From Tragulus kanchil (Eukaryota; Chordata; Mammalia; Artiodactyla; Tragulidae): a stretch of 64,000 nt of DNA. Shown piece by piece: positions 10,550 to 21,520 of the stretch. A program made the position numbers and the translations under genes. The first letter of the stretch is position 1. Every line of letters begins with the position of its first letter. The notes under the pieces are model-generated. The model ran no database searches. It was not told the origin of the DNA and saw nothing but the letters and a program-made list of their open reading frames with translations. The stretch spans positions 173,781,298 through 173,845,297 of the forward strand of contig JAIOJX010000030.1 of assembly GCA_022376925.1 (NCBI GenBank), read 5' to 3'.

Positions 10550-10873
10550 AAAAGTATATGTTCTGTAAATGAGAATCTGACTGCTTTTTGATTCCCATTG
10601 ATACCTGAGCCATAAAGCATCCAAGTTATGTGACAATGATGGCCACCTCTCAACTGGACCTTGGCTTCCACTGCACTCTCCCCTGATGTTTCTACAGCAA
10701 AGGTCGGAGAGTTTGGAAGTAGTTCACACTTGACTGTCCTTGTGATAAGAGGAAAGTCCATTCCCTTGGTGGATTTTTCACTGTGGGGAGACCGGGAAGG
10801 TTTTGTTTTGTTTTATTTTAAATGACTCCCAATAGAAAGCACTCCTCTCATAAGGGAACCATGTTAATTTCTT

Positions 10874-11204
10874 TTTTTTTTTTTAAACATTTATTTATTT
10901 ATTTATTGGGGGCCTGGGGTGGGGAGGGAGGGGGGCAGGCGGGCCACTTCTATTAGTCTTTCATTTGTCTAGTTTCATCCATCTTTGTTCTTTGGCCTGT
11001 GTGGGCCTCCCATTGCGGTGGCCTCTGTTCTCACAGAGCACTGGCTCTGGGCACATGAGCTCCAGAGCTCCAGCTCAGTAATTGGACACATGGGTCCAGC
11101 TGCTCCACAGCACGTGGGATCTTCCCAGGCCAGGGATCGAACCGGTGCCCTGCCCCTTGCACTGCAAGGTGGTGTCCTTACCCACTGGACCACCAGGCAA
11201 GCCC
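10874..11204 (-). mobile_element. Long-bodied tRNA-Glu SINE, antisense
   Basis: A full-length copy bounded by a perfect 15-bp target-site duplication, CCATGTTAATTTCTT, at 10859-10873 and 11205-11219. The plus strand shows poly-T with (TTTA)n, a G-rich run, the body complement with CATCTTTGTTCTTTGGCCTG, and the head complement. This locus lies outside the duplicated units, so it is one independent insertion. Confidence 0.92.
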
Positions 11205-11219
11205 CCATGTTAATTTCTT

Positions 11220-11547
11220 ACGAAAGTTATTTACATAAAGCCTAGGGAGGCTCAGTTACCATCAAATACACTCACCAGAGAATTCATAGACTAAAGACTG
11301 ATTTCTTGTTCAGTTCTTAAGATGTGGAAACTGGGAATACTTTTTATGTGCCAGCAATTTGACACTCGTCAAATGTCAACTTAATGAGTGAGGCATAACC
11401 CTCCAACTTTTTACAGATAATGAACACTGAGCTTTACATACTTGCATACTTGCCCCTTAGCTATGCAGATGGTAAGAGATACACACATACCTGAACTCTG
11501 TGATTTCAAAGCACACCAAATTATCACACTCTCCTGACTCTCACCCT
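11220..11547. other. Anonymous non-coding stretch
   Basis: Unique sequence. I see no repeat or coding signal. Confidence 0.45.
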
Positions 11548-13742
11548 ATGAAAGAAAATGTCCCTGTGGGTTCAGTATGATCTCTCCTGGACTCCAAATT
11601 CAGTATTAAGCTTAAATCTAGGTAAACTTAAGCTCAACTGTGTCTTTTTTACACATCTGTATGAAGACATGATAACCCAACTAATTCAGTTTAAAATCCT
11701 TTGCTCTGTTCTTAGATGAAGAATCAAAACATATGGGGCAATGATTTTGATCACCTACTCAGATTTTTTCTCCTTTAGGTGTAAAATCTATAACTCAGGA
11801 TAAGGTTTCCTCAGGTTCAAGGATAAAATCAGATTGGTCTGAATTAATTAGTATGTAAATTCCTTGGAAAATGGCAGGGGTGCAGGCTGGAGAGTGTAAT
11901 GTGTGTCCTAAATGGACTCAGACCCTGAGAATGCTGCTGGTAGCCTTCTTATAACCATTGGGAAAACAAGCCTTAGAATAAGGACACAGTGAAGGGCAGC
12001 AGAACAACCTGGAGCCTTGATAACATCATTAAACCACCTCTGGTGTCTCACTTGGAACCCATCTTACCTCTAAAACTCCTGTACTGTTTGCTCCAATACA
12101 ATGACTTGCTTTACTGTTAATGCAATTTGAGTCAGTATGTTTTCTTACTTGCAGCCTAAAGCATGCTGAATGATGTACACTGTATATCAGTTTTTGTTTC
12201 CCTTTGGGGATGCTGAAACTTATAAAGGAAATGTTCTGACTCTTCAAAAAATATTTGGAACACAGTGCAGAAAATTTAGCTGATCAAAGAAACAACCGAA
12301 GTATCAAACAAGCCAATTTTAAGTTTATGATTCGAAGGGAGAAATGAAGAACTCAAAAACGAAAGTGAGCTGGTGATTCAGAATCACTAGGTAAGTAATG
12401 GCTCAGGGTGGCTCTCGACGCAATCATCCACCATAGCATCTCTCAAGCAAAATATAAAACTGAAACTATTTAAGATACCATAATACTTTCAGAATTAAAT
12501 ACTGGCTAAGGGTGCTTGACAAATTCTGGTCTGTATATTCACAGGATGTCTATCAATAGTACTTTTGCATATTTTCTTTCGAAAGTGACAATGTGTCATT
12601 CATGAAAAATTACTTTCTGCAGACAGATTTTTTTCTATTTTAATGAAAGAAAATGTCCCTGTGGGTTCAGTATGATCTCTCCTGGACTCCAAATTCAGTA
12701 TTAAGCTTAAATCTAGGTAAACTTAAGCTCAACTGTGTCTTTTTTACACATCTGTATGAAGACATGATAACCCAACTAATTCAGTTTAAAATCCTTTGCT
12801 CTGTTCTTAGATGAAGAATCAAAACATATGGGGCAATGATTTTGATCACCTACTCAGATTTTTTCTCCTTTAGGTGTAAAATCTATAACTCAGGATAAGG
12901 TTTCCTCAGGTTCAAGGATAAAATCAGATTGGTCTGAATTAATTAGTATGTAAATTCCTTGGAAAATGGCAGGGGTGCAGGCTGGAGAGTGTAATGTGTG
13001 TCCTAAATGGACTCAGACCCTGAGAATGCTGCTGGTAGCCTTCTTATAACCATTGGGAAAACAAGCCTTAGAATAAGGACACAGTGAAGGGCAGCAGAAC
13101 AACCTGGAGCCTTGATAACATCATTAAACCACCTCTGGTGTCTCACTTGGAACCCATCTTACCTCTAAAACTCCTGTACTGTTTGCTCCAATACAATGAC
13201 TTGCTTTACTGTTAATGCAATTTGAGTCAGTATGTTTTCTTACTTGCAGCCTAAAGCATGCTGAATGATGTACACTGTATATCAGTTTTTGTTTCCCTTT
13301 GGGGATGCTGAAACTTATAAAGGAAATGTTCTGACTCTTCAAAAAGTATTTGGAACACAGTGCAGAAAATTTAGCTGATCAAAGAAACAACCGAAGTATC
13401 AAACAAGCCAATTTTAAGTTTATGATTCGAAGGGAGAAATGAAGAACTCAAAAACGAAAGTGAGCTGGTGATTCAGAATCACTAGGTAAGTAATGGCTCA
13501 GGGTGGCTCTCGACGCAATCATCCACCATAGCATCTCTCAAGCAAAATATAAAACTGAAACTATTTAAGATACCATAATACTTTCAGAATTAAATACTGG
13601 CTAAGGGTGCTTGACAAATTCTGGTCTGTATATTCACAGGATGTCTATCAATAGTACTTTTGCATATTTTCTTTCGAAAGTGACAATGTGTCATTCATGA
13701 AAAATTACTTTCTGCAGACAGATTTTTTTTTTCTATTTTAAT
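11548..13742. repeat. Tandem ~1.1 kb duplication, pair 5
   Basis: Copy A is 11548-12642 and copy B is 12643-13742, directly abutting. Differences are a longer T-run near the end of copy B and one base near 12250/13345. The unit itself is anonymous; the minus-strand 72-codon ORF in each copy has no recognisable domain. Confidence 0.95.
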
Positions 13743-14037
13743 CAATTCTTTTGAATTGTGCAAAGGTACAAGCCAATGTTTCTACACATGAATTATAAGT
13801 CCAACGGAAAATAAGGAGACCTTGGGGAAATACACCATATCATTATCACTTTTGCAAGATTTTTGATCAGAAACCACTACTGAAATCATTCCTTGCTCCA
13901 TCCACCAAACCTCTTCCCTCCATTCTTTGAAACTCTCTCTTAAGGGGAAAATGAGGTCACTTAGAATTGCTGAAGGTGTACTCAACGTTGTAGCCGCAGG
14001 GTGCAGCATATTACCTGGCATCTAACAGAGGATCAAC

Positions 14038-14253
14038 GGGTTTCCACAGTGGCTCAACTGTAAAGAATCTACCTGCAATGCAGGAGACATGGGTTCAACC
14101 CCTGGATCTAGAAGATCCCTTGGAAAAGGAAATAGTCTCCCATGCTACTATTATCACTTGGGAAATCCTATGAACAGAGAAGTCTAGCATGCTGCAGTTC
14201 ATGGGGTTGCAAAAGAGATGGACACCATGCAACTTAGTGACTAAACAACAACA
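14038..14253 (+). mobile_element. Bov-tA SINE (copy A)
   Basis: A ruminant Bov-tA monomer. It has the head with CAATGCAGGAGACATGGGTT, the middle with GATCCCTTGGAAAAGGAAAT and the end with TTCATGGGGTTGCAAAAGAG, followed by an (AAC)n tail. The tail was later hit by another SINE. This family is restricted to ruminants and is one of the main clues to the host. Confidence 0.9.
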
Positions 14254-14522
14254 GGGATTCCCTGGTGTCCAGTGGATAAAGAGTCTGCCTTGCGTTGTAG
14301 GGGGCACCGGATCGGTCACTGGCCCAGGAAAATCCTATGTGCCGCGGAGCGGCTGAGTGGGTGTGTCCAATAACGAGCCAGTGCTCTGGAGCACATGCAC
14401 CCAGAGCCAGTGGTATGCAATGAGAGAGGCCACTGCAATAGGAGGCTCACACAGGCCAAAGAATAAAGGGAGATGAAAATAAATAAATAAATAAAAAGCC
14501 AATAAAAGAGGCCAAAATTTAA
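14254..14522 (+). mobile_element. Long-bodied tRNA-Glu SINE nested in Bov-tA tail (copy A)
   Basis: It starts GGGATTCCCTGGTGTCCAG directly after the AACAACAACA tail of the Bov-tA, and an AACAACAACAACAG run follows its own end at 14523-14537. This reads as insertion into the A/C-rich tail with that run as the target-site duplication. The element ends CCAATAAAAGAGGCCAAAAT. Confidence 0.85.
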
Positions 14523-15068
14523 AAACAACAACAACAGACAGAGGATGGACAATAGCAAACATTAGCTTTTAAGGAACAGATTTGTGTTCTCAGAGATGTG
14601 TGATCTCCCAAGGACCAAAGCAATGGACACTTGTTGATCCTAACAAATATTTGTTAAAATAGACGCACTTGTACTTGCTCATAAATGAGTACTTTTGCAT
14701 ATTTTCTTTCGAAAGTGACAATGTGTCATTCATGAAAAATTACTTTCTGCAGACAGATTTTTTCTATTTTAATCAATTCTTTTGAATTGTGCAAAGGTAC
14801 AAGCCAATGTTTCTACACATGAATTATAAGTCCAACGGAAAATAAGGAGACCTTGGGGAAATACACCATATCATTATCACTTTTGCAAGATTTTTGATCA
14901 GAAACCACTACTGAAATCATTCCTTGCTCCATCCACCAAACCTCTTCCCTCCATTCTTTGAAACTCTCTCTTAAGGGGAAAATGAGGTCACTTAGAATTG
15001 CTGAAGGTGTACTCAACGTTGTAGCCGCAGGGTGCAGCATATTACCTGGCATCTAACAGAGGATCAAC

Positions 15069-15285
15069 GGGTTTCCACAGTGGCTCAACTGTAAAGAATC
15101 TACCTGCAATGCAGGAGACATGGGTTAAACCCCCTGGATCTAGAAGATCCCTTGGAAAAGGAAATAGTCTCCCATGCTACTATTATCACTTGGGAAATCC
15201 TATGAACAGAGAAGTCTAGCATGCTGCAGTTCATGGGGTTGCAAAAGAGATGGACACCATGCAACTTAGTGACTAAACAACAACA
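15069..15285 (+). mobile_element. Bov-tA SINE (copy B)
   Basis: Duplicate of 14038-14253 in pair 6, with the GGGTTAAACCCC variant near 15122. Confidence 0.88.
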
Positions 15286-15554
15286 GGGATTCCCTGGTGT
15301 CCAGTGGATAAAGAGTCTGCCTTGCGTTGTAGGGGGCACCGGATCGGTCACTGGCCCAGGAAAATCCTATGTGCCGCGGAGCGGCTGAGTGGGTGTGTCC
15401 AATAACGAGCCAGTGCTCTGGAGCACATGCACCCAGAGCCAGTGGTATGCAATGAGAGAGGCCACTGCAATAGGAGGCTCACACAGGCCAAAGAATAAAG
15501 GGAGATGAAAATAAATAAATAAATAAAAAGCCAATAAAAGAGGCCAAAATTTAA
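15286..15554 (+). mobile_element. Long-bodied tRNA-Glu SINE nested in Bov-tA tail (copy B)
   Basis: Duplicate of 14254-14522 with the same nested structure. Confidence 0.85.
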
Positions 15555-15727
15555 AAACAACAACAACAGACAGAGGATGGACAATAGCAAACATTAGCTT
15601 TTAAGGAACAGATTTGTGTTCTCAGAGATGTGTGATCTCCCAAGGACCAAAGCAATGGACACTTGTTGATCCTAACAAATATTTGTTAAAATAGACGCAC
15701 TTGTACTTGCTCATAAATGAGTACTTC

Positions 15728-16144
15728 TCAAAGCACGTTTATTAAGTATTCATACAATTCATATCCAAGTTCTCTACATTTGCAAATTTGCTTGGTTGCT
15801 TAGACTGAATTTATTAAATATTAACTAAATATTTATCAACTTTAAGGATGCCTCACTTTATTAAACTACTAAGGAGTCAAATGGAACAGAATTCTGGAAA
15901 TTCTTTTGTGATATTCTAGAAATATTACTGTGATTTTAGCCATAAAAATTCACCATCCTGAGACTCAAAATCAGCATACATTATATAACATGCACAGGGG
16001 GAAGTAATGCGATAAAGCTGCAATGATATCTGGCACAGGAAAGACAATAAATGCCTATTAGCATCATTTTTGCTTATTAGTTATTTTTTTAAAATACTGA
16101 GAAATGAAGCCTATACCATAAAACCTAGCCTTTTAAGGAGTATG
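15728..16144. other. Anonymous non-coding stretch
   Basis: A/T-rich unique sequence with no recognised family. Confidence 0.45.
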
Positions 16145-17280
16145 CTTTAGTGAGCTTTAAAAGTCCATTTGGTACCCCCTACACTCCACAGTGCCTGCCA
16201 GACTCTGCAAACATTAGTCTACTCCTTTTATTCACGGATTTGCATATTCCAAACATTTTCTATAAATTGAACCACATAATATATGGCATTTTGTGTCTGG
16301 TTTCTTTATTTATCATACCATTTCTAAGGTTCATCCAGTTGAAGCATGAATCACTTACATTATTTACCTTTACAACTGAATATTCCACTGTTTATGTATA
16401 CCACATTTTTTTCTTCATCCATTAACTGTTGAACATTTGAGTTGTTTCCACATTTGCCTATTGTAAATAATGCCAATAAGTATTATTGCACAATTATTTT
16501 TGAAGATATATTTTTATTTCTCTTGAGTATATAAATAGGGTCATGAAGAAACTTTATGTTCAGCTTTATTAAGGAACAGTCAAACTCTTTTGCAAATCAG
16601 CTTCTTCATTTTATATTCCCACCAGGAATGTATGAGGGTCTGATTTCCCCACTACTTCATCAATATTAATGACTCTCTTTCTCATTATAGCCATCCTAGT
16701 GAGTTAATAATAGTATTTCAGTGAGGTTTTGACTTGTATTACATTTTCCTGATGTCTAATAATTTTGAAAATACCCTCATATGACTACTGGCCATTTCTA
16801 TCTTCTTTGAAGAAATATCTATTCAAATGTTTCATCCATTTTTTAAAAAAACATTTATTTATTTAATTATTTATTTATTTATTTATTCGGGGGGGTGGAG
16901 TGGGGAGGGAGGGGGGCAGGCAGGCCACTTCTATTGGTCTTTCATTTGTCTAGTTTCATCCATCTTTGTCGTTTGGCCCGTGTGGGCCTCCCATCACTGT
17001 GGCCTCTGTTGTTGCAGAGCACCGGCTCTGGGCGCATGTGCTCCAGAGCTCCGGCTCGGCAATTGGACACATCAGTCCAGCCGCTACACGGCATGTGGGA
17101 TCTTCCCAGGCCAGGGATCGAACCGACGCCCCTTGCACTGCGAGGTGGTGTACTTGCCCACTGAACCACGAGGGAAGCCCTGTTTCATCCATTTTTGACT
17201 GGGTTATTTGTCTTTTAATAGTTACGTTGTAAATTTTTTTATATGTTCTGGGTACTAGATCTTTATCAGACAGTTGAATA
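16145..17280 (-). mobile_element. L1 3' end, antisense, split by a SINE (copy A)
   Basis: An antisense L1 3' region is recognisable from blocks such as GGTTTCTTTATTTATCATAC, TTGAGTTGTTTCCACATTTG, ATTCCCACCAGGAATGTATG and TTCTGGGTACTAGATCTTTA. These correspond to the ORF2 C-terminus and 3' UTR region. It is broken at 16844-17180 by a SINE and resumes at 17197. It is heavily mutated and non-coding. Confidence 0.75.
16844..17180 (-). mobile_element. Long-bodied tRNA-Glu SINE in L1, antisense (copy A)
   Basis: Perfect 16-bp target-site duplication TGTTTCATCCATTTTT at 16828-16843 and 17181-17196. It is a full-length antisense copy with a (TTTA)n tail and a G-rich run. The insertion is younger than the L1 fragment it splits. 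Confidence 0.92.
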
Positions 17281-17377
17281 ATACAAAATATTACTTCTTA
17301 TATTTCAGTTTAAGGTGATTACATGTATTTAATATTAATTAAAGAATTATTATTTATGAATTAATCAATGAATAGAA

Positions 17378-18440
17378 TCTACTCCTTTTATTCACGGATT
17401 TGCATATTCCAAACATTTTCTATAAATTGAACCACATAATATATGGCATTTTGTGTCTGGTTTCTTTATTTATCATACCATTTCTAAGGTTCATCCAGTT
17501 GAAGCATGAATCACTTACATTATTTACCTTTACAACTGAATATTCCACTGTTTATGTATACCACATTTTTTTCTTCATCCATTAACTGTTGAACATTTGA
17601 GTTGTTTCCACATTTGCCTATTGTAAATAATGCCAATAAGTATTATTGCACAATTATTTTTGAAGATATATTTTTATTTCTCTTGAGTATATAAATAGGG
17701 TCATGAAGAAACTTTATGTTCAGCTTTATTAAGGAACAGTCAAACTCTTTTGCAAATCAGCTTCTTCATTTTATATTCCCACCAGGAATGTATGAGGGTC
17801 TGATTTCCCCACTACTTCATCAATATTAATGACTCTCTTTCTCATTATAGCCATCCTAGTGAGTTAATAATAGTATTTCAGTGAGGTTTTGACTTGTATT
17901 ACATTTTCCTGATGTCTAATAATTTTGAAAATACCCTCATATGACTACTGGCCATTTCTATCTTCTTTGAAGAAATATCTATTCAAATGTTTCATCCATT
18001 TTTTAAAAAAACATTTATTTATTTAATTATTTATTTATTTATTTTTTGGGGGGTGGGGTAGGGAGGGAGGGGGGCAGGCAGGCCACTTCTATTGGTCTTT
18101 CATTTGTCTAGTTTCATCCATCTTTGTCGTTTGGCCCGTGTGGGCCTCCCATCACTGTGGCCTCTGTTGTTGCAGAGCACCGGCTCTGGGCGCATGTGCT
18201 CCAGAGCTCCGGCTCGGCAATTGGACACATCAGTCCAGCCGCTACACGGCATGTGGGATCTTCCCAGGCCAGGGATCGAACCGACGCCCCTTGCACTGCG
18301 AGGTGGTGTACTTGCCCACTGAACCACGAGGGAAGCCCTGTTTCATCCATTTTTGACTGGGTTATTTGTCTTTTAATAGTTACGTTGTAAATTTTTTTAT
18401 ATGTTCTGGGTACTAGATCTTTATCAGACAGTTGAATAAT
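17378..18440 (-). mobile_element. L1 3' end, antisense, split by a SINE (copy B)
   Basis: Duplicate of the L1 fragment within pair 7. The SINE lies at 18004-18338. Confidence 0.75.
18004..18338 (-). mobile_element. Long-bodied tRNA-Glu SINE in L1, antisense (copy B)
   Basis: Duplicate of 16844-17180 with the same target-site duplications (17988-18003 and 18339-18354). Confidence 0.92.
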
Positions 18441-18538
18441 ACAAAAATATTACTTCTTATATTTCAGTTTAAGGTGATTACATGTATTTAATATTAATTA
18501 AAGAATTATTATTTATGATATTAATCAATGAATAGAAT

Positions 18539-18605
18539 GGTGACTCAGAGGATAAAGAATCTGCCTGCAATGTGGGAGACCTGAGTTTAATCCCTGGGTT
18601 TGGAA
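18539..18605 (+). mobile_element. Bov-tA head fragment
   Basis: Only the tRNA-like head is present: GGTGACTCAGAGGATAAAGA, then CTGCCTGCAATGTGGGAGAC. It lacks the rest of Bov-tA and is cut short just before an A/T-rich stretch leading into BovB. Confidence 0.7.
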
Positions 18606-18819
18606 TTAGTAATCAATACTTAATAATATGATGTTAATATAAATTAATATAAATCCTGGAAAAAAAATCTACTTCTGCTTCATTGACTACGCTAAAGCTT
18701 TTGTCTGTGTGGATCACAACAAACTGAAAAATTCTGAAAAAGATGGGAATACCAGACCACCTCACCTGCCTCCTGTGAAGCCTGTATGCAGGACAAGAAG
18801 CAACTGTTAGAAGTGGACA

Positions 18820-19098
18820 GGGTGGTCCAGTGGGTAAGGACACCACCTTGCAGTGCAAGGGGTGCCTGCTAAATCCCTGGCCTAAGAAGATCCCACATTC
18901 CATGGAACGGCTGGACCTGTGTGTCCAATTATGAGTCAGCACTCTGGAGCACATGCGCCCAGAGTCAGTGATCTATAGAAACAGAGGCCACTGCGATGGG
19001 AGGCCCATAAGGGCCAAAGAACAAAGACGGATGAAAATAGATAAATGACAAACCAATAGAAGTGCCCGGCCCCCCGACCCCCACCCCCCCCAGAAAAA
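18820..19098 (+). mobile_element. Long-bodied tRNA-Glu SINE inserted in BovB
   Basis: Flanked by AGAAGTGGACA (18809-18819) and AGAAGTAGACA (19099-19109), a target-site duplication with one difference. It lacks the first bases of the head and starts in GGTGGTCCAGTGGGTAAGGA. The body contains AAGACGGATGAAAATAGATA, and the C-rich 3' region is intact. Confidence 0.88.
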
Positions 19099-19219
19099 AG
19101 AAGTAGACATGGAACAATGGACTGCCTTCAAATTGGGAAAGGAATATGCCAAGGCAGTATATTGTCACCCAACTTATTTAATTTATATGCAGTGTACATC
19201 GTGCAAAATGCCAGCCTGG

Positions 19220-19572
19220 GGCTTCCCCTGGTGGTCCAGTGGGTAAGGACACCCTTGCAGTGCAAGGGGTGCCAGTTCGAGCCCTGGCCTGGGAAGATCC
19301 CACGTGCCACAGAGCGGCTGGACTGATGTGTCCAATCACTGAGCCGGAGCTCTGGAGCGCATGCGCCCAGAGCCGGTGCTCTGCAACGACAGACGCCACC
19401 GCGATGGGAGGCCCACAGGAGCCAAAGAATGAAGATGAATGAAAATAGAGAAATGAAAGACCAATAAAAGTGGCCCGCCCACTCCCCTCCCCAACCCAAC
19501 TCCTGCCCAAAGTAAATAAATAAATAAAATCCAAAAAAAAAACTGTCTTTGTATGCATTATATTAAAAAAAA
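19220..19572 (+). mobile_element. Long-bodied tRNA-Glu SINE with possible 3' transduction (copy A)
   Basis: Target-site duplication AAAATGCCAGCCTGG (19205-19219) and AAAATGCCAGTCTGG (19573-19587). The head has a good pol III A box TGGTCCAGTGG (19232-19242) and B box GTTCGAGCC (19275-19283). After the (TAAA)n tail and an A-run there is a ~23-bp non-SINE segment (ACTGTCTTTGTATGCATTAT...), then a second A-run. This looks like read-through of source flank. Confidence 0.88.
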
Positions 19573-20335
19573 AAAATGCCAGTCTGGATGAAGCACAAGC
19601 TGGAATCAAGACTGCCAGGAGTAATATCAATAACCTCAAGTATGAGGTGACACCACCTTCAGGGCAGAAGGTAAAGAGGAACTAATGAGCCTCTTGATGA
19701 AGGTGAAAGAGGAAGAGTGAAAAGCTGGCGTAAAGCTCAGCATTCATAAAAAGAAGATCATGGCATCCAGTCCCATAACTTCATGGCAAATAGATGGACA
19801 AACAATGAAAACAGTGACAGATTTTAATTTCTTGGGCTCCAAAATCACTGTGGATGGTGACTGCAGCCATGAAATTAAAAGACGCTTGCTCCTTGGAAGG
19901 AAAACTATGACAAACCTAGACAGTGTATTCCAAAGCAGAGACATCATTTCACCAACAAAATTCTATATAGTCAAAGCTATGGTTTCCCCAGGTGACATTT
20001 ATGGATGTGAGAGTTGGACCGTAAAGAAGATGCAGTGCCAAAGAATTAACGCCTTTGAACTGTGGTGTTGGAGAAGACTCTTGGACTGCAAGGAGATCAA
20101 ACCAGTCAATCCTAAAGAAAATCAACCCTGAATATTCCTTCAAGGACTGATGCTGAAGCTGAAGCTCCAATAATTTGGTCACGTGATGCAAACAGATGAC
20201 TCATTGAGAAGACCCTGATGTTGGCAAGGGATAAAAATGGACTGCCAATTGGGAAAGGAATATGCCAAGGCAGTATATTGTCACCCAACTTATTTAATTT
20301 ATATGCAGTGTACATCGTGCAAAATGCCAGCCTGG

Positions 20336-20688
20336 GGCTTCCCCTGGTGGTCCAGTGGGTAAGGACACCCTTGCAGTGCAAGGGGTGCCAGTTCGAGCCC
20401 TGGCCTGGGAAGATCCCACGTGCCACAGAGCGGCTGGACTGATGTGTCCAATCACTGAGCCGGAGCTCTGGAGCGCATGCGCCCAGAGCCGGTGCTCTGC
20501 AACGACAGACGCCACCGCGATGGGAGGCCCACAGGAGCCAAAGAATGAAGATGAATGAAAATAGAGAAATGAAAGACCAATAAAAGTGGCCCGCCCACTC
20601 CCCTCCCCAACCCAACTCCTGCCCAAAGTAAATAAATAAATAAAATCCAAAAAAAAAACTGTCTTTGTATGCATTATATTAAAAAAAA
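20336..20688 (+). mobile_element. Long-bodied tRNA-Glu SINE with possible 3' transduction (copy B)
   Basis: Duplicate of 19220-19572 in pair 8. Confidence 0.88.
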
Positions 20689-21520
20689 AAAATGCCAGTC
20701 TGGATGAAGCACAAGCTGGAATCAAGACTGCCAGGAGTAATATCAATAACCTCAAGTATGAGGTGACACCACCTTCAGGGCAGAAGGTAAAGAGGAACTA
20801 ATGAGCCTCTTGATGAAGGTGAAAGAGGAAGAGTGAAAAGCTGGCGTAAAGCTCAGCATTCATAAAAAGAAGATCATGGCATCCAGTCCCATAACTTCAT
20901 GGCAAATAGATGGACAAACAATGAAAACAGTGACAGATTTTAATTTCTTGGGCTCCAAAATCACTGTGGATGGTGACTGCAGCCATGAAATTAAAAGACG
21001 CTTGCTCCTTGGAAGGAAAACTATGACAAACCTAGACAGTGTATTCCAAAGCAGAGACATCATTTCACCAACAAAATTCTATATAGTCAAAGCTATGGTT
21101 TCCCCAGGTGACATTTATGGATGTGAGAGTTGGACCGTAAAGAAGATGCAGTGCCAAAGAATTAACGCCTTTGAACTGTGGTGTTGGAGAAGACTCTTGG
21201 ACTGCAAGGAGATCAAACCAGTCAATCCTAAAGAAAATCAACCCTGAATATTCCTTCGAAGGACTGATGCTGAAGCTGAAGCTCCAATAATTTGGTCACG
21301 TGATGCAAACAGATGACTCATTGGAGAAGACCCTGATGTTGGCAAAAGGAGAAGGGGATGACAGAGGACAAGATGGTTAGATGGTATCACTAAGTCAATG
21401 GACATGAGCTTGAGCAAGCTCCGGGAGATGGTGAAGGACAGGGAAGCCTGGCATGCTGCAGTTCACGGGGGTCATATCATAAAGAGTTGGACACGATTGA
21501 GTGACAACTGAACTGACTGA

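Larger units (their letters stand above)
8405..10678. repeat. Tandem ~1.13 kb duplication, pair 4
   Basis: Copy A is 8405-9536 and copy B is 9547-10678, at an offset of 1142 with a 10-bp spacer. They look identical by eye throughout, including the SINE and its target-site duplications. Confidence 0.96.
13653..15727. repeat. Tandem ~1.03 kb duplication, pair 6 (overlaps pair 5)
   Basis: Copy A is 13653-14687 and copy B is 14688-15727. The first ~90 bp of copy A are also the end of pair 5 copy B, so that short segment occurs three times (12558, 13653, 14688). Differences are T-run length and a C-to-A change plus a C insertion near 15126, inside the Bov-tA. Confidence 0.95.
16218..18538. repeat. 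Tandem ~1.16 kb duplication, pair 7
   Basis: Copy A is 16218-17377 and copy B is 17378-18538, directly abutting at an offset of 1160 falling to 1158. Differences are in the (TTTA)n/G-run of the nested SINE, an A-run near 18442, and a 1-2 bp indel close to the ends (17358/18518). Confidence 0.95.
19116..21346. repeat. Tandem ~1.1 kb duplication, pair 8
   Basis: Copy A is about 19116-20228 and copy B about 20236-21346. The offset is 1116 once a 4-bp deletion near the start of copy B is allowed for. Further single-base indels lie near the end of copy A (TTCAAGG/TTCGAAGG, ATTGAGAAG/ATTGGAGAAG). The unit is BovB with a SINE. Confidence 0.95.
18665..21520 (+). pseudogene. BovB (RTE-type LINE) ORF2 3' part, broken
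   Basis: This is a sense BovB fragment covering the end of the reverse transcriptase domain and the C-terminal region. Recognisable pieces are 18665-18819, 19110-19219, 19588 onward, and the 3' end near 21470-21520. The best ORF (19760-20131, 123 aa) contains VTDFNFLGSKITVDGDCSHE, the conserved post-RT block of RTE elements. The element is interrupted by two SINEs (18820-19098 and 19220-19572), carries frameshifts and stops, and about 1.1 kb of it is duplicated (pair 8). It cannot encode an active retrotransposase. It ends in a GTGACAACTGAACTGACTGA-type terminus. Confidence 0.9.

Noticed and set aside
8405..10678. Real segmental duplication or a composite transposon
   Set aside because: The copies have no terminal repeats or target duplications of their own, the boundaries are arbitrary, and the same pattern recurs with unrelated content twenty times. 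An assembly fault is the simpler reading, although it is not proven.
12558..14777. CRISPR-like array from three regularly spaced copies
   Set aside because: The spacing is ~1.1 kb, the repeats are ~90 bp parts of larger duplications, and the setting is a mammalian genome.
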